Positions 55,515 to 64,000 of a DNA stretch of 64,000 nucleotides are shown piece by piece. How positions within the stretch are numbered: the first letter of the stretch is position 1; every line of letters begins with the position of its first letter. Below the pieces are notes generated by a model that was given only the letters and a program-made list of their open reading frames with translations, ran no database searches and had not been told where the DNA came from. Source of the DNA: Nostoc sp. MG11 (lineage in GTDB: Bacteria > Cyanobacteriota > Cyanobacteriia > Cyanobacteriales > Nostocaceae); contig NZ_JACXXN010000001.1 of NCBI RefSeq assembly GCF_014904695.1, positions 496,001-560,000 on the forward strand. Direction: 5' to 3'. The translations under genes were made by a program, and so were the position numbers.

Positions 55515-55922
55515 ATGGCTAATCAAGCAGATAATAAATCAATAGACTCATCAGATCGGGCTGAAGTAGATACATACGATCGCGGCATTATCCCAGCTGA
55601 AACTGCTGCTCGGATGAAAAGAGAAGGAGATAAGTACAAAACACTTCCCACAGAAGAGAGAGAGGCAGGTGCGCCTACCGATGACCAAACCGATAGCGGG
55701 AGTATACGCACCACTGACGGCTACACTGTGGACAAAGAAGGTTTGGCGAACAACTATGCAGTTGAACCGGAAATGTACTACGAACAACCAGGTGATGCAC
55801 GTAAACAAGCAGCAGAAGACACCGCTGAACGTGTTGAAGAACTCGGAGAAATTAATCAGGACGAGGAAGGTAAGTTGACAGAAAAGGGTGACAAACGGGG
55901 TAAAGGCCCAGGAGTAATTTAG
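55515..55922 (+). CDS. Small charged hydrophilic protein, unknown function
   Basis: 135 residues, very rich in Asp, Glu, Lys and Arg, with no hydrophobic segment and no Cys. Segments: ETAARMKREGDKYKTLPTEE and ERVEELGEINQDEEG. Composition resembles hydrophilin-like stress proteins, but no family motif is certain. A GAGGACAT purine run precedes the ATG. It lies in the same neighbourhood as the stress, BON and CAAD genes. Confidence 0.65.
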   Translation: MANQADNKSIDSSDRAEVDTYDRGIIPAETAARMKREGDKYKTLPTEEREAGAPTDDQTDSGSIRTTDGYTVDKEGLANNYAVEPEMYYEQPGDARKQAAEDTAERVEELGEINQDEEGKLTEKGDKRGKGPGVI

Positions 55923-56209
55923 TTAATATCTATTACTTTTTCGGATTTTCCTAGGTGCAATTACACGTAAAAGGGCTAGCGGGACAGGTTATACAGACGC
56001 GATTAATCACGTCTGTATTGCTATTTAAGTAGATTGATGAGTGGGAGCAAATTTTAAACGACTCAACAGGATTATGCCACCAAGGGATAAATAGTGCTTG
56101 AGGTAGCGATCGCGCTTGGCGTTAGTAGAGTTATTGTTTTTAACATCAATGTTTAGTTAGCGTTTCTCAGCTTTTGATAAATTGGGCTTGTAAGAATTTG
56201 TGGTAGCCC

Positions 56210-57103
56210 ATGTCAGAACAAAAGCCATTAGTTATCACCAAAGAAGATGAAATATTCCCGCTTTACCCGCGTCTACCAATTCTCACAAGCCTTCAAGCAG
56301 GTTGGCCTGGTTTTTCATTTGGGTATATGTGTCAGCCTGCTTATGCATTTCCTGAAGTTTCCACTCCCCGGTGGCACTCTCTTGGCATTTTTACTCATGG
56401 AGAGCGGGTAATTTATGCTGAACGGAAAATAGATGGACGCAGACATCGTGATGCTGTATTTGGCGGTGATATAGTCATTACTCCCGTGAACATCGGGCAT
56501 GAGGCTTCTTGGGATGCTGAGGGAGACTTTATCTTACTCGGCATTGAACCACAGATTCTTGCTCGTGCAGTTGATGAAACAGCAGATAGCGAGCAGATTG
56601 AACTTGTGCCGCACTTTGCCACACCAGACCCCCTAGTTTATCAAATAGGGTTAGCACTAAAAAGCATTTTGGAAAACAATCCTTCAGGGAGTCGTCTTTA
56701 TGCAGAGACGATGGTGAATGCTTTATCAGTACATTTAATGCAACACTACTCCACACGAAAACTAATATTAAAAGCATATAAAAGTCTGCCACGGCGGGAA
56801 TTACAGCAAGTTATTGATTATATTCACGAACATCTCGACCAAAATTTAGGTTTAGCAGAATTGGCGGCGTTGATACCAATGAGTCCTCATTATTTTTCCC
56901 AGCTTTTTAAACAATCGATAGGAATGACTCCTCATAAATATGTAATTTACTGTCGAGTAGAACGAGCCAAGGAATTATTGCTGAAGGGAGAAATGGCGAT
57001 CGCTGACATTGCTCGCTTGGTTGGTTTTGCTAGTCAAAGCCATCTGAATTTTCAATTTAAACGTCTATTGGGTGTAACTCCGAAAACTATTCAACAAAGA
57101 TAG
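56210..57103 (+). CDS. AraC-family transcriptional regulator
   Basis: 297 residues. The C-terminal 100 residues hold the two helix-turn-helix motifs of AraC/XylS (QVIDYIHEHLDQNLGLAELA to HYFSQLFKQSIGMTPH, then IADIARLVGFASQSHLNFQF). The N-terminal part is a cupin-like sensing domain (VFGGDIVITPVNIGHEASW). The ligand and targets are unknown. It is upstream of ndhH on the same strand, but a 113-base gap and different roles argue against an operon. Confidence 0.88.
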   Translation: MSEQKPLVITKEDEIFPLYPRLPILTSLQAGWPGFSFGYMCQPAYAFPEVSTPRWHSLGIFTHGERVIYAERKIDGRRHRDAVFGGDIVITPVNIGHEASWDAEGDFILLGIEPQILARAVDETADSEQIELVPHFATPDPLVYQIGLALKSILENNPSGSRLYAETMVNALSVHLMQHYSTRKLILKAYKSLPRRELQQVIDYIHEHLDQNLGLAELAALIPMSPHYFSQLFKQSIGMTPHKYVIYCRVERAKELLLKGEMAIADIARLVGFASQSHLNFQFKRLLGVTPKTIQQR

Positions 57104-57216
57104 GGCAAATATGCAAAAAATCAGACGAATTTGAAAGACTCTAGCTCGTAAAGTTCCTACACTATCCAAAAACGGCATTTTGTTCTGCATGTTTAGGGAT
57201 TAAGGAAACTTTATTT

Positions 57217-58401
57217 ATGGGCAGAATTGAAACTAAAACTGACCCAATGGTGATTAACTTTGGCCCTCATCATCCCTCTATGCATGGGTGTTTTCGGATT
57301 GTTGTCACCTTGGATGGAGAAGATGTCGTAGACTGTGAACCTGTTATCGGCTACCTGCACCGAGGTATGGAAAAGATTGCTGAAAACCGTACCAACATTA
57401 TGTATGTCCCTTATGTGAGTAGATGGGATTACTATGGCGGGATGTTTAATGAAGCAGTAACGGTAAATGCTGTTGAGAAATTAGCAAATATCTCCATTCC
57501 AAAACGTGCTAGCTACATTCGGGTAATCATGCTGGAGTTAGCTCGAATTGTTAACCATCTGCTGTGGTTAGGGCCTTTTCTAGGAGACTTTGGCGCACAA
57601 ACTCCGATATTTTACACTTTGCGCGATCGCGAAATGATTCTTGACTTGTTTGAAGCTGCCACAGGCTATCGCATGGTCAACAATAATTATTTTCGCATGG
57701 GAGGGGTTGCTGCTGACCTTCCTTTTGGTTGGGTGGATAAATGCGAAGACTTTTGTAACTACTTTGTACCCACAATCGATGAGTATGAAAAATTAATGAC
57801 CAATAACCCCATTTTTCGCCGCCGAGCTGAGGGTGTGGGAGTTCTAAGTCGGGAAGATGCTATTAACTGGGGTATTTCTGGCCCCATGTTACGGGCTTCT
57901 GGGGTGAAGTGGGATTTACGAAAGGTTGACCACTATGAATGCTACGACGATTTTAACTGGGAAGTACAGTGGCATACAGCAGGAGATTGCTTTGCTAGAT
58001 ATCTTGTGAGAATTGGGGAAATGCGTGAGTCAGTCAAGATTATTCAGCAAGCACTCAAGGGATTACCTGGTGGTGCATACGAAAATTTGGAAGCACAACG
58101 CATGGTAGCAGGGGCTAAATCTGAGTGGAACGGGTTTGATTACCAGTTCATTGCCAAAAAAGTTGCACCCACATTTAAGATTCCTCAAGGTGAAAATTAT
58201 GTCCGTGTAGAGTCAGGGAGAGGAGAATTAGGAATTTATCTCATCGGTGATGATCATGTTTTCCCCTGGCGTTGGAAAATCCGTCCAGCCGATTTCAATA
58301 ATTTGCAAGTTTTACCTCAGTTAATCCGGGGTCAAAAAGTAGCAGATATTTTCGTCATCTTAGGAAGTATTGATGTTGTGATGGGGTCGGTAGACCGTTA
58401 A
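57217..58401 (+). CDS. ndhH: NAD(P)H-quinone oxidoreductase subunit H
   Basis: 394 residues, normal NdhH length. The 49-kDa-subunit signature [11 protein letters not shown] is near residue 14, with [18 protein letters not shown] and the C-terminal [16 protein letters not shown]. It is part of the hydrophilic arm of the thylakoid NDH-1 complex, which accepts electrons from ferredoxin for cyclic flow, respiration and CO2 uptake. Single gene here, as commonly found in cyanobacteria. Confidence 0.96.
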   Translation: MGRIETKTDPMVINFGPHHPSMHGCFRIVVTLDGEDVVDCEPVIGYLHRGMEKIAENRTNIMYVPYVSRWDYYGGMFNEAVTVNAVEKLANISIPKRASYIRVIMLELARIVNHLLWLGPFLGDFGAQTPIFYTLRDREMILDLFEAATGYRMVNNNYFRMGGVAADLPFGWVDKCEDFCNYFVPTIDEYEKLMTNNPIFRRRAEGVGVLSREDAINWGISGPMLRASGVKWDLRKVDHYECYDDFNWEVQWHTAGDCFARYLVRIGEMRESVKIIQQALKGLPGGAYENLEAQRMVAGAKSEWNGFDYQFIAKKVAPTFKIPQGENYVRVESGRGELGIYLIGDDHVFPWRWKIRPADFNNLQVLPQLIRGQKVADIFVILGSIDVVMGSVDR

Positions 58402-58406
58402 ATAAA

Positions 58407-58440
58407 TGAGTGGGAGCGGAGGAGCGGGAGAGCAGGGGAG
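58407..58440. repeat. Purine-rich GGGAGCGGAGGAGCGGG-type array
   Basis: A short array directly after the ndhH stop, related to those at 18479 and 50330. Non-coding. Confidence 0.6.
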
Positions 58441-58453
58441 AGTTAGATCTTCG

Positions 58454-58516
58454 TTCATCCACCTCAGAACTGGATTCATCCGCCTCAGAACTGGATTCAT
58501 CCACCTTAGAACCTCA
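58454..58516. repeat. Tandem 21-bp repeat, three units
   Basis: Unit TTCATCCACCTCAGAACTGG plus A, with variants CGCC (second) and TTAG (third). It lies between the convergent ndhH and metallophosphoesterase genes. A plus-strand frame over it is repeat-derived and not called as a gene. Confidence 0.85.
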
Positions 58517-58537
58517 AAGCTTCCAATGCCCCATTCC

Positions 58538-60118
58538 TTAAATGCTCAACGGCTCAAGTTCAGGATGATGCCAATGCCGCTGATACCATTCGGCAACTAA
58601 GGGACGGATAATGAATTGGGGCTGATGTTCGCCTTTAACATCAATCCGTAGACCTGAGTAAGGTCGTCGTTTCTGGGAACCTTGACCGTTGCGACCGAGA
58701 AAGAAATGCGATCGCGCTACTAATCTACTCTCTTGTTTATCTGTACTGCCAAAAGTTTCCACCAAATCTGGCCCTTCAGTTCGCTGGCGTCGCAGGCTAT
58801 ACCCACTACCGCCACAAACAATCCAGTGGATGTGAGAATCAGCGTGTCCTGTGTCCATTGTCTTCAGGTATTCTAAGCAGTGCGCGTGACCGTTTAATAC
58901 CAGATCTATCAGGGGACGCCCTTGAGTTAAAGAACCTACTTTTTCAGCCACCGCATCCAATACACTACGCAAGCGGTGACGAATTACAAGAGTCTGTGCC
59001 TGTTGCCATTTCGTCGCCTCAGTTACATAGGGAGGATGGTGGAAATAAATTATCCTTCCCCGAACTTCGGCGGTATTCCAAGATTCAATTAGTCTTTGCT
59101 TGAGCCAGTCAAGTTGTTCGATGTCAGTTAGTGTTTGTTGGTTAGAACTCAGTTGCTTGTCGATATCAACTACAATTTCTTCAATTTGTGACACCTTACC
59201 TTGCATGTCATCCAGTTGATCGGCTTCTTGAGAATTGTCGGGATTAAGCTTTGCTGATTCTTCCAAGATTTGCATTTTTTCCTGCTCTAAATCCTGACGA
59301 CGTTTTTCTAGAATTTTCCGATCAGCTGCGCCTTCTTTTGTTTTAGGCAGTGGCAATGGATCATTAAATGTATTAGAGTCCAGAGCAAAGAAGTCAATAC
59401 CGCCATAGCGAAAAGTGTAGTAGCGATTAGGGAGGCGGGTGAATTGCCCAGGTTCATAGCAAAGACAACGCCCTGTATCTGTCTTAGCAGTGTAGTGCTT
59501 GTTTAAGTGACGATCTAATTCTCCAGGAAGCTGAAACGCCTTGAGATAGTCCAAAAACGCCTTTGCATAAGCATCACCTGCGTTTGAGCCATGTAAGCCT
59601 ACATCAATGTCTAGCCGCGATCGCAACAGCTGACGAATAGGTAATGTTGTCAAGGACGCTAAGCTCAAAAGTATCGGCAAGTCATAGTAATCATGATTTC
59701 CAGGTACAGGTAGAATGGGCAGACTGAAAATCATCTGGTCGTAAGCTATCTGTCTTGGATGCTCTCCGCCCAAGATAAACTCTCGGTAAGGCTTGATAAA
59801 GTTTTGCTGGTAGTATTCACTCGACCCCACTAGATAAATCACATCACCCATATGCAGCATAAAACGGCATTCATTGTGATGGGGCAGCATGAGTTCAGCA
59901 ACCTGTCGCTGGGGATTGTGTCCCTTGTGTGATCCAGAACCACTATCACCTACAACCAAAAACGAGAACTCAGAATCATCTGCCTGATCATCTTCCAGCA
60001 CTAGCCGAGTTTGATCAATGCCTCGTTCCACAATCAACGGATCTTGCCACCGCACCCGCTGATTCATCTTGCGAATTTTTTTAGTGATCGCCGGATCAGA
60101 TACAAATTTCAACGCCAC
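58538..60118 (-). CDS. Calcineurin-like metallophosphoesterase
   Basis: 526 residues. Metal-binding motifs are visible in the order expected for the fold: VVGDSGSGSH, HMGDVIYLVG, PVPGNHDYYD, and a His pair in YFHHPPYV and NGHAHCLEY. A long charged insertion (about residues 250-320, KILEKRRQDLEQEKMQI) is predicted coiled coil and is unusual. No signal peptide seen, so probably cytoplasmic. Substrate unknown; family members act on phosphate esters or nucleotides. Confidence 0.85.
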   Translation of the reverse strand: MALKFVSDPAITKKIRKMNQRVRWQDPLIVERGIDQTRLVLEDDQADDSEFSFLVVGDSGSGSHKGHNPQRQVAELMLPHHNECRFMLHMGDVIYLVGSSEYYQQNFIKPYREFILGGEHPRQIAYDQMIFSLPILPVPGNHDYYDLPILLSLASLTTLPIRQLLRSRLDIDVGLHGSNAGDAYAKAFLDYLKAFQLPGELDRHLNKHYTAKTDTGRCLCYEPGQFTRLPNRYYTFRYGGIDFFALDSNTFNDPLPLPKTKEGAADRKILEKRRQDLEQEKMQILEESAKLNPDNSQEADQLDDMQGKVSQIEEIVVDIDKQLSSNQQTLTDIEQLDWLKQRLIESWNTAEVRGRIIYFHHPPYVTEATKWQQAQTLVIRHRLRSVLDAVAEKVGSLTQGRPLIDLVLNGHAHCLEYLKTMDTGHADSHIHWIVCGGSGYSLRRQRTEGPDLVETFGSTDKQESRLVARSHFFLGRNGQGSQKRRPYSGLRIDVKGEHQPQFIIRPLVAEWYQRHWHHPELEPLSI

Positions 60119-60144
60119 TTACTCCTGAATCTTTCACTAGGAAT

Positions 60145-60190
60145 TGGGCAAGGGTTAAGGGTCAAGGGTCAAGAGTCAAGAGTCAAAAGT
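60145..60190. repeat. Heptanucleotide tandem repeat
   Basis: Units AGGGTTA, AGGGTCA and AGAGTCA follow one another. Similar heptamer runs occur at 20275-20345 (GGGGATT/GGGGACT) and 19305-19370 (ACTCAGG). Confidence 0.75.
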
Positions 60191-60268
60191 TATTATTTTC
60201 CCCCTTGTCCCTCTTGTTCTCCTTCTCCTCATTGTCTCCCCACTCCCCCACTCCGCTCAGCACTCTCC

Positions 60269-61240
60269 TCACTCCTCCGCTGGCTCTTTCATTTCAACAG
60301 TCAGGTTAGGAAGTCCATTTAGTTTTTCCGTAGGCTCTATTTCTTCTACTAATGGCACAAAAATCTTCAAGCCGGCTGGTACGCACTTAATTTCTATCGG
60401 AGTTGTGCCTGCGATTTCACCATCCAGGACAACTTTTTGTGGTGGGTCTGTGGTGATTTTAAATTGTTTGGCTCGCAGAAAGCCAATATCATCACGTTCT
60501 GCGGCGTTACCCGTTGAGGCTGTTTGAAATAGATGGAATGTCGCGGCGATCGCTCCGGCTTTGCTAGTTGGAGCTACGATTGTCAAATCTAGTAGCCCAT
60601 CGTCATAAACCAAACCTGCTGGACCTTGAGCTAAGACTGAAGTTGGCGGTGCGGCATTTGCTACTGTTACTGCCACGGCGCTAGTTTTAATTATCTTGTC
60701 TTCAGTTTCAATTTCAACATCAAAGGTCTTTAAATTTCTTAATTGCTGAATTCCTGCTAGGACGTACGCCATCATTCCAAAACGATTCTTAGCTTCTCGA
60801 TCTGCCAGTTCTACAGTTTCAGCCTCAAAGCCAATACCTGCAAGCAGTACCATTGGCTGATCATTGCAATAGGCTACGTCTACGCTGCAAGTATCTCCCT
60901 GCAAAATTGTTTGACATGCACCTGCGATCGTGTCAGGGATTCCTAAAGCTGTGGCAAAAGCGTTTGCTGTTCCACGGGAAATAATCCCAAATGGAATATC
61001 TGTACCCACTACAGCCGCCGCCGCTGCTGACAGCGTGCCATCTCCCCCGGAAGCAATGATCGCATCTACCCCCCGTTCTACTGCTGCATGAGCCAGTGCG
61101 TCAGCGTCGATTTCTTCTGTTGTGAGATAAATATCCAGGTCAATTTCTGGCTCTAATATTGCCCGAATCTGTGCCAGTTCTACTTCTGGGTCTCCTTGAC
61201 CCGCAACTGGATTGAAGATAAGGCAGGCGGAACGGTTCAT
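60269..61240 (-). CDS. Diacylglycerol/lipid kinase family protein (YegS-like)
   Basis: 323 residues. The catalytic domain has NPVAGQGDPE near residue 11, GGDGTLSAAAA (near 68) and the IPFGIISRGTANAF segment. The C-terminal lobe has YDDGLLDLTIV and a Gly/Asp-rich lipid-binding part. It would phosphorylate a lipid such as diacylglycerol at the cytoplasmic membrane; the substrate is not fixed by sequence. It lies upstream of the metallophosphoesterase on the same strand, with a 150-base repeat-rich gap. Confidence 0.88.
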   Translation of the reverse strand: MNRSACLIFNPVAGQGDPEVELAQIRAILEPEIDLDIYLTTEEIDADALAHAAVERGVDAIIASGGDGTLSAAAAAVVGTDIPFGIISRGTANAFATALGIPDTIAGACQTILQGDTCSVDVAYCNDQPMVLLAGIGFEAETVELADREAKNRFGMMAYVLAGIQQLRNLKTFDVEIETEDKIIKTSAVAVTVANAAPPTSVLAQGPAGLVYDDGLLDLTIVAPTSKAGAIAATFHLFQTASTGNAAERDDIGFLRAKQFKITTDPPQKVVLDGEIAGTTPIEIKCVPAGLKIFVPLVEEIEPTEKLNGLPNLTVEMKEPAEE

Positions 61241-61427
61241 AAGGTATGAAAATTAAGCTTAGATTTATAAAATACCAAACTATTCCTAGCATTCCTGTAC
61301 AATTTCAACTTCCATCTGACGACAGGTTTGCTTATCTATAAAGTGTGGGAATCTCTTTCGGATGCACAGAGCAATGGTGACAGATGTGCTGGTATCTTTT
61401 ATTTATACTTACAAAATAAATTTTACT

Positions 61428-61850
61428 ATGCGTCAGTTATTACTAGTTTTTATAAATATACTAACTTTTAGCAGTTTAGATACCTCTGCCGTAACAATAA
61501 CAAGCACAACGCCAGATATAACAGAGATCCTCTTTGCTCAAAATTTAAATTGCAATAATGCTCAAACTCAAGCAGAAATTAATAGATGCACTCAGTTGTT
61601 CTATCAGAATACAGACAAAAAATTGAATCAAGTTTATCAGCAACTACTGCCAAAATTAGAAAGGTCTAGGCGACAGAAATTAACTACTGCACAACAAGCA
61701 TGGATCAAGTTTAGAGATACTAGTTGTGAATTTGAAAAAAGCAGATACGAAGGTGGAAGTATTATTCCTACTGTTTATTTTACTTGCCTAGAAAAGACCA
61801 CAAAACAGCGCACGCAACAATTACAGGAATATCTTAAATCCGACCCTTAA
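61428..61850 (+). CDS. Lysozyme-inhibitor LprI-like protein (DUF1311), exported
   Basis: About 140 residues from the ATG at 61428, chosen because it starts a signal peptide (MRQLLLVFINILTFSSL); the frame is open from 61362. The DUF1311 core has paired Cys (LNCNNAQTQAEINRCTQ; TSCEFE; VYFTCLEKT), likely disulfides, and the KLTTAQQAWIKFRDTSC motif. Family members include LprI, reported to inhibit lysozyme. Periplasmic; target uncertain. Confidence 0.83.
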   Translation: MRQLLLVFINILTFSSLDTSAVTITSTTPDITEILFAQNLNCNNAQTQAEINRCTQLFYQNTDKKLNQVYQQLLPKLERSRRQKLTTAQQAWIKFRDTSCEFEKSRYEGGSIIPTVYFTCLEKTTKQRTQQLQEYLKSDP

Positions 61851-61854
61851 GACG

Positions 61855-61895
61855 AGTGCTGAAGTGCGGTAGCGGGGCGTTTAGTCCGTGCTGAG
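61855..61895. repeat. GGGCTAAACGCC-type element, copy 3 (inverted)
   Basis: Reads GCGGTAGCGGGGCGTTTAGT on the plus strand, i.e. the complement of the motif at 19316 and 26707, flanked by AGTGCTGA and GTGCTGAG. Non-coding. Confidence 0.65.
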
Positions 61896-62113
61896 TAAAG
61901 AGTACTGAGTGAAAATTCTTAAAGAAATACATTCTCATAAGTGTTGGTGTATGCAACTCATGACGAGTGTTGAGTAATAAGAAAGAATGTAAAAGTATGT
62001 AAAGAAAAACAAAAATAAACTTGACTGTAATTGGGCAAATGCAATCCGGTGAGTCACTGACTACGGTAGTCTAGATGAGAGTGAATTTATCGCCTGGTTT
62101 GACATAATTTTTT

Positions 62114-63085
62114 ATGACTTCAGTTGTTGCTAGCCCCACACGCACTATTCGTATTGGTTCACGCAAAAGCCAACTTGCTCTTGTTCAAACATACTGGGTA
62201 CAAGAGCAACTCCAGAAAAGCTTTCCTGATATCACTTTTGAAGTCCACACCATGTCTACCCAAGGTGACAAAATCTTGGATGTAGCTTTAGCCAAGATTG
62301 GCGATAAAGGACTATTTACTAAAGAACTTGAACTGGGAATGCTCAACAAGGAGATTGACTTTGCAGTTCATTCCTTGAAGGATCTACCGACTCACTTACC
62401 AGCAGAGTTAACACTAGCAGCAATTACAGAACGGGAAAATCCGGCAGATGCACTGGTGGTGCATGAAAAACACAAAGATAAACAAATCGATACTTTACCA
62501 GAGGGTGCAGTAATCGGTACATCTTCTCTGCGGCGGTTAGCACAATTACGCCACTACTTCCCTCACTTTACTTTCAAAGATGTGCGGGGAAACTTGAATA
62601 CACGCTTGGCAAAACTGGATGCAGGTGAGTACGATGCTTTGATTTTGGCAGCAGCAGGATTAGAGCGATTGGGAATGGGCGATCGCGTTCACCAAATTAT
62701 ACCTAAAGAAATCTCTCTCCATGCCGTTGGACAAGGAGCTTTAGGTATTGAATGCCGTGCTGATGATAGCGAATTGATCTCCTTACTCAAAGCGATCGAA
62801 CATCCCCAAACACGTGATCGCTGTCTCGCCGAACGAGCATTCTTGCGCGATCTTGAAGGTGGTTGTCAAGTACCTATTGGTGTAAATACAGAAATTACTG
62901 GTAATAAATTGACATTAACGGGGATAGTCGCCAGTGTTGATGGTCAAAAGATGGTAAAAGATACCGTCACTGGAGAAGCCAACAATGCCGAAGCCGTAGG
63001 TACAGAACTAGCACATCTGTTACGCCAACAAGGAGCAGAAGAAATTTTGGCAGAAATCTTTGCTGTGATTCAGCGGGGTTCCTAG
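62114..63085 (+). CDS. hemC: Porphobilinogen deaminase (hydroxymethylbilane synthase)
   Basis: 323 residues. N-terminal [15 protein letters not shown]; the active-site Asp is in [12 protein letters not shown]; the dipyrromethane-binding Cys is in [10 protein letters not shown] (near residue 253). It polymerises four porphobilinogens into hydroxymethylbilane for heme, chlorophyll and cobalamin. It is followed 140 bases later by glgA on the same strand; a shared transcript is uncertain. Confidence 0.95.
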   Translation: MTSVVASPTRTIRIGSRKSQLALVQTYWVQEQLQKSFPDITFEVHTMSTQGDKILDVALAKIGDKGLFTKELELGMLNKEIDFAVHSLKDLPTHLPAELTLAAITERENPADALVVHEKHKDKQIDTLPEGAVIGTSSLRRLAQLRHYFPHFTFKDVRGNLNTRLAKLDAGEYDALILAAAGLERLGMGDRVHQIIPKEISLHAVGQGALGIECRADDSELISLLKAIEHPQTRDRCLAERAFLRDLEGGCQVPIGVNTEITGNKLTLTGIVASVDGQKMVKDTVTGEANNAEAVGTELAHLLRQQGAEEILAEIFAVIQRGS

Positions 63086-63225
63086 GCTATAGGGCGAGGA
63101 GATGTGGTTAGATAAGAATTGATCGCCGTTGCACAAAAGGTGTGCTAGACGCGACAGCTCGCGTTGAGCAGGATCGTGAAGTTACTTTGACAATATTAGG
63201 CAGAACCGGGGAAGCAAAAATTACC

Positions 63226-64000
63226 ATGCGGATTCTATTTGTTGCAGCAGAAGCAGCACCCATTGCGAAAGTAGGCGGAATGGGTGATGTTGTTGGGGCA
63301 TTACCCAAATTCTTAAGAGCAATGGGGCATGATGTACGAATATTCTTGCCTTACTACGGTTTCCTGCCAGACAAAATGGAAATTCCCAAAGAACCCGTCT
63401 GGCGGGGATCTGCTATGTTCCAGGACTTTGCTGTTTACGAAGCAGTTTTACCTGGTACTGATGTTCCTTTGTACTTATTTGGACATCCCGTTTTTTTGCC
63501 CCGCCGCATTTACTCTGGAGAAGATGAAGACTGGCGGTTCACCTTTTTTGCCAATGGTGCAGCTGAATTTGCCTGGAATCACTGGAAGCCGGAAATTATC
63601 CATTGCCACGATTGGCACACAGGAATGATTCCTGTGTGGATGCATCAAGATCCTGATATCACCACTGTTTTTACCATTCATAACCTGGCTTATCAAGGGC
63701 CATGGCGTTGGTATTTGGAGAAAATTACCTGGTGTCCTTGGTATATGCAAGGACACAATACAATGGCCGCTGCGGTGCAATATGCTAATAAGGTAAATAC
63801 AGTTTCCCCAACTTATGCTGAGCAAATTAAAACACCTACTTATGGTGAAACATTAGAAGGTTTGCTGTCCTTTATTAGCGGCAAATTATCTGGGATTATT
63901 AACGGCATAGATACCGAAGTTTATAATCCAGAAAATGACAAATATATTGCCCAAACCTTCACTGCTGATACTCTAGATAAACGCAGAGCTAATAAAATTG
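63226..64000 (+). CDS. glgA: Glycogen synthase, partial (runs off the window)
   Basis: Start ATG at 63226; 258 codons are visible and the frame is still open at the window end. Glucan-synthase N-terminus: [22 protein letters not shown], with the ADP-glucose-binding KVGG motif near 15. [13 protein letters not shown] and [12 protein letters not shown] are also diagnostic of GlgA. It elongates alpha-1,4-glucan from ADP-glucose. Preceded by a 140-base gap with no gene. Confidence 0.92.
   Translation, partial: MRILFVAAEAAPIAKVGGMGDVVGALPKFLRAMGHDVRIFLPYYGFLPDKMEIPKEPVWRGSAMFQDFAVYEAVLPGTDVPLYLFGHPVFLPRRIYSGEDEDWRFTFFANGAAEFAWNHWKPEIIHCHDWHTGMIPVWMHQDPDITTVFTIHNLAYQGPWRWYLEKITWCPWYMQGHNTMAAAVQYANKVNTVSPTYAEQIKTPTYGETLEGLLSFISGKLSGIINGIDTEVYNPENDKYIAQTFTADTLDKRRANKI

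Noticed and set aside
58406-58600. Plus-strand frame after ndhH
   Set aside because: Formed by the purine-rich array and the 21-bp repeats.
1-64000. Insertion sequence or prophage
   Set aside because: No transposase, integrase or phage structural gene was recognised anywhere.

Overview
The window is about 64 kb of chromosome from a filamentous, probably heterocyst-forming cyanobacterium of the Nostoc/Anabaena type. Supporting evidence: a photosystem I PsaK gene, ndhH, cyanobacterial-type CAAD and DUF3110 proteins, a TamB-like envelope protein, abundant GCGATCGC (HIP1) sites, and the purine-rich and heptanucleotide intergenic repeats common in this group. Most genes are housekeeping or conserved hypothetical. 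I found no rRNA, tRNA, transposase, phage or CRISPR array. The right edge cuts through glgA; the left 390 bases hold only a repeat.

Layout. 0.4-4 kb: an ABC exporter and two NarL-type response regulators, all on the minus strand, then a gene-poor stretch to 5.9 kb. 5.9-10.1 kb: a metal-ion module with an orphan cluster-9 metal-binding protein, a small secreted Cys-rich protein, a WD40 protein and a COG0523 GTPase. Near-identical Fur/Zur-like palindromes precede the first and last of these. 10.2-13.7 kb: a TetR repressor divergent from a four-gene detoxification cluster (alpha/beta hydrolase, glutathione S-transferase, flavin-type oxidase, DJ-1/PfpI protein), with a clear promoter/operator in the gap. 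13.8-25.2 kb: hydrolase-sufE, psaK, a frameshifted Uma2 nuclease, dapB, cobH, a TPM-domain protein, a DUF948/YtxH pair, aspS and dnaA. 25.4-27.3 kb: an HtrA protease and peptide deformylase.

27.4-32.9 kb is the most unusual region. Five same-strand genes carry six copies of a cysteine-free HMA-like domain (core His-x3-Gly-Arg-x-Arg), a P-type ATPase without the usual CPC motif, and a small DUF5132 membrane protein. I read this as a poorly characterised P-type ATPase system with dedicated accessory proteins. DUF5132 looks architecturally like the PacL chaperones of mycobacterial metal ATPases, but that comparison is inference.

33.0-43.6 kb: a radical-SAM activase-like protein, an SLH-anchored beta-helix protein, an FHA protein next to a Ser/Thr kinase with MORN repeats, a secreted 11-residue-repeat protein and an L,D-transpeptidase, then pgsA, aspA and a DUF362 protein. 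45.2-50.9 kb: one 1912-residue TamB-like protein, apparently invaded in frame by an intergenic-type repeat. 51.2-57.1 kb: DUF3110, a tandem stress-domain protein, a BON lipoprotein, CAAD, a charged small protein and an AraC regulator. 57.2-64 kb: ndhH, a metallophosphoesterase, a lipid kinase, an LprI-like protein, hemC and the start of glgA.

Several dispersed repeat families occur: a MITE-like element (three copies), perfect palindromes, a GGGCTAAACGCC-type element (three copies) and purine-rich arrays.
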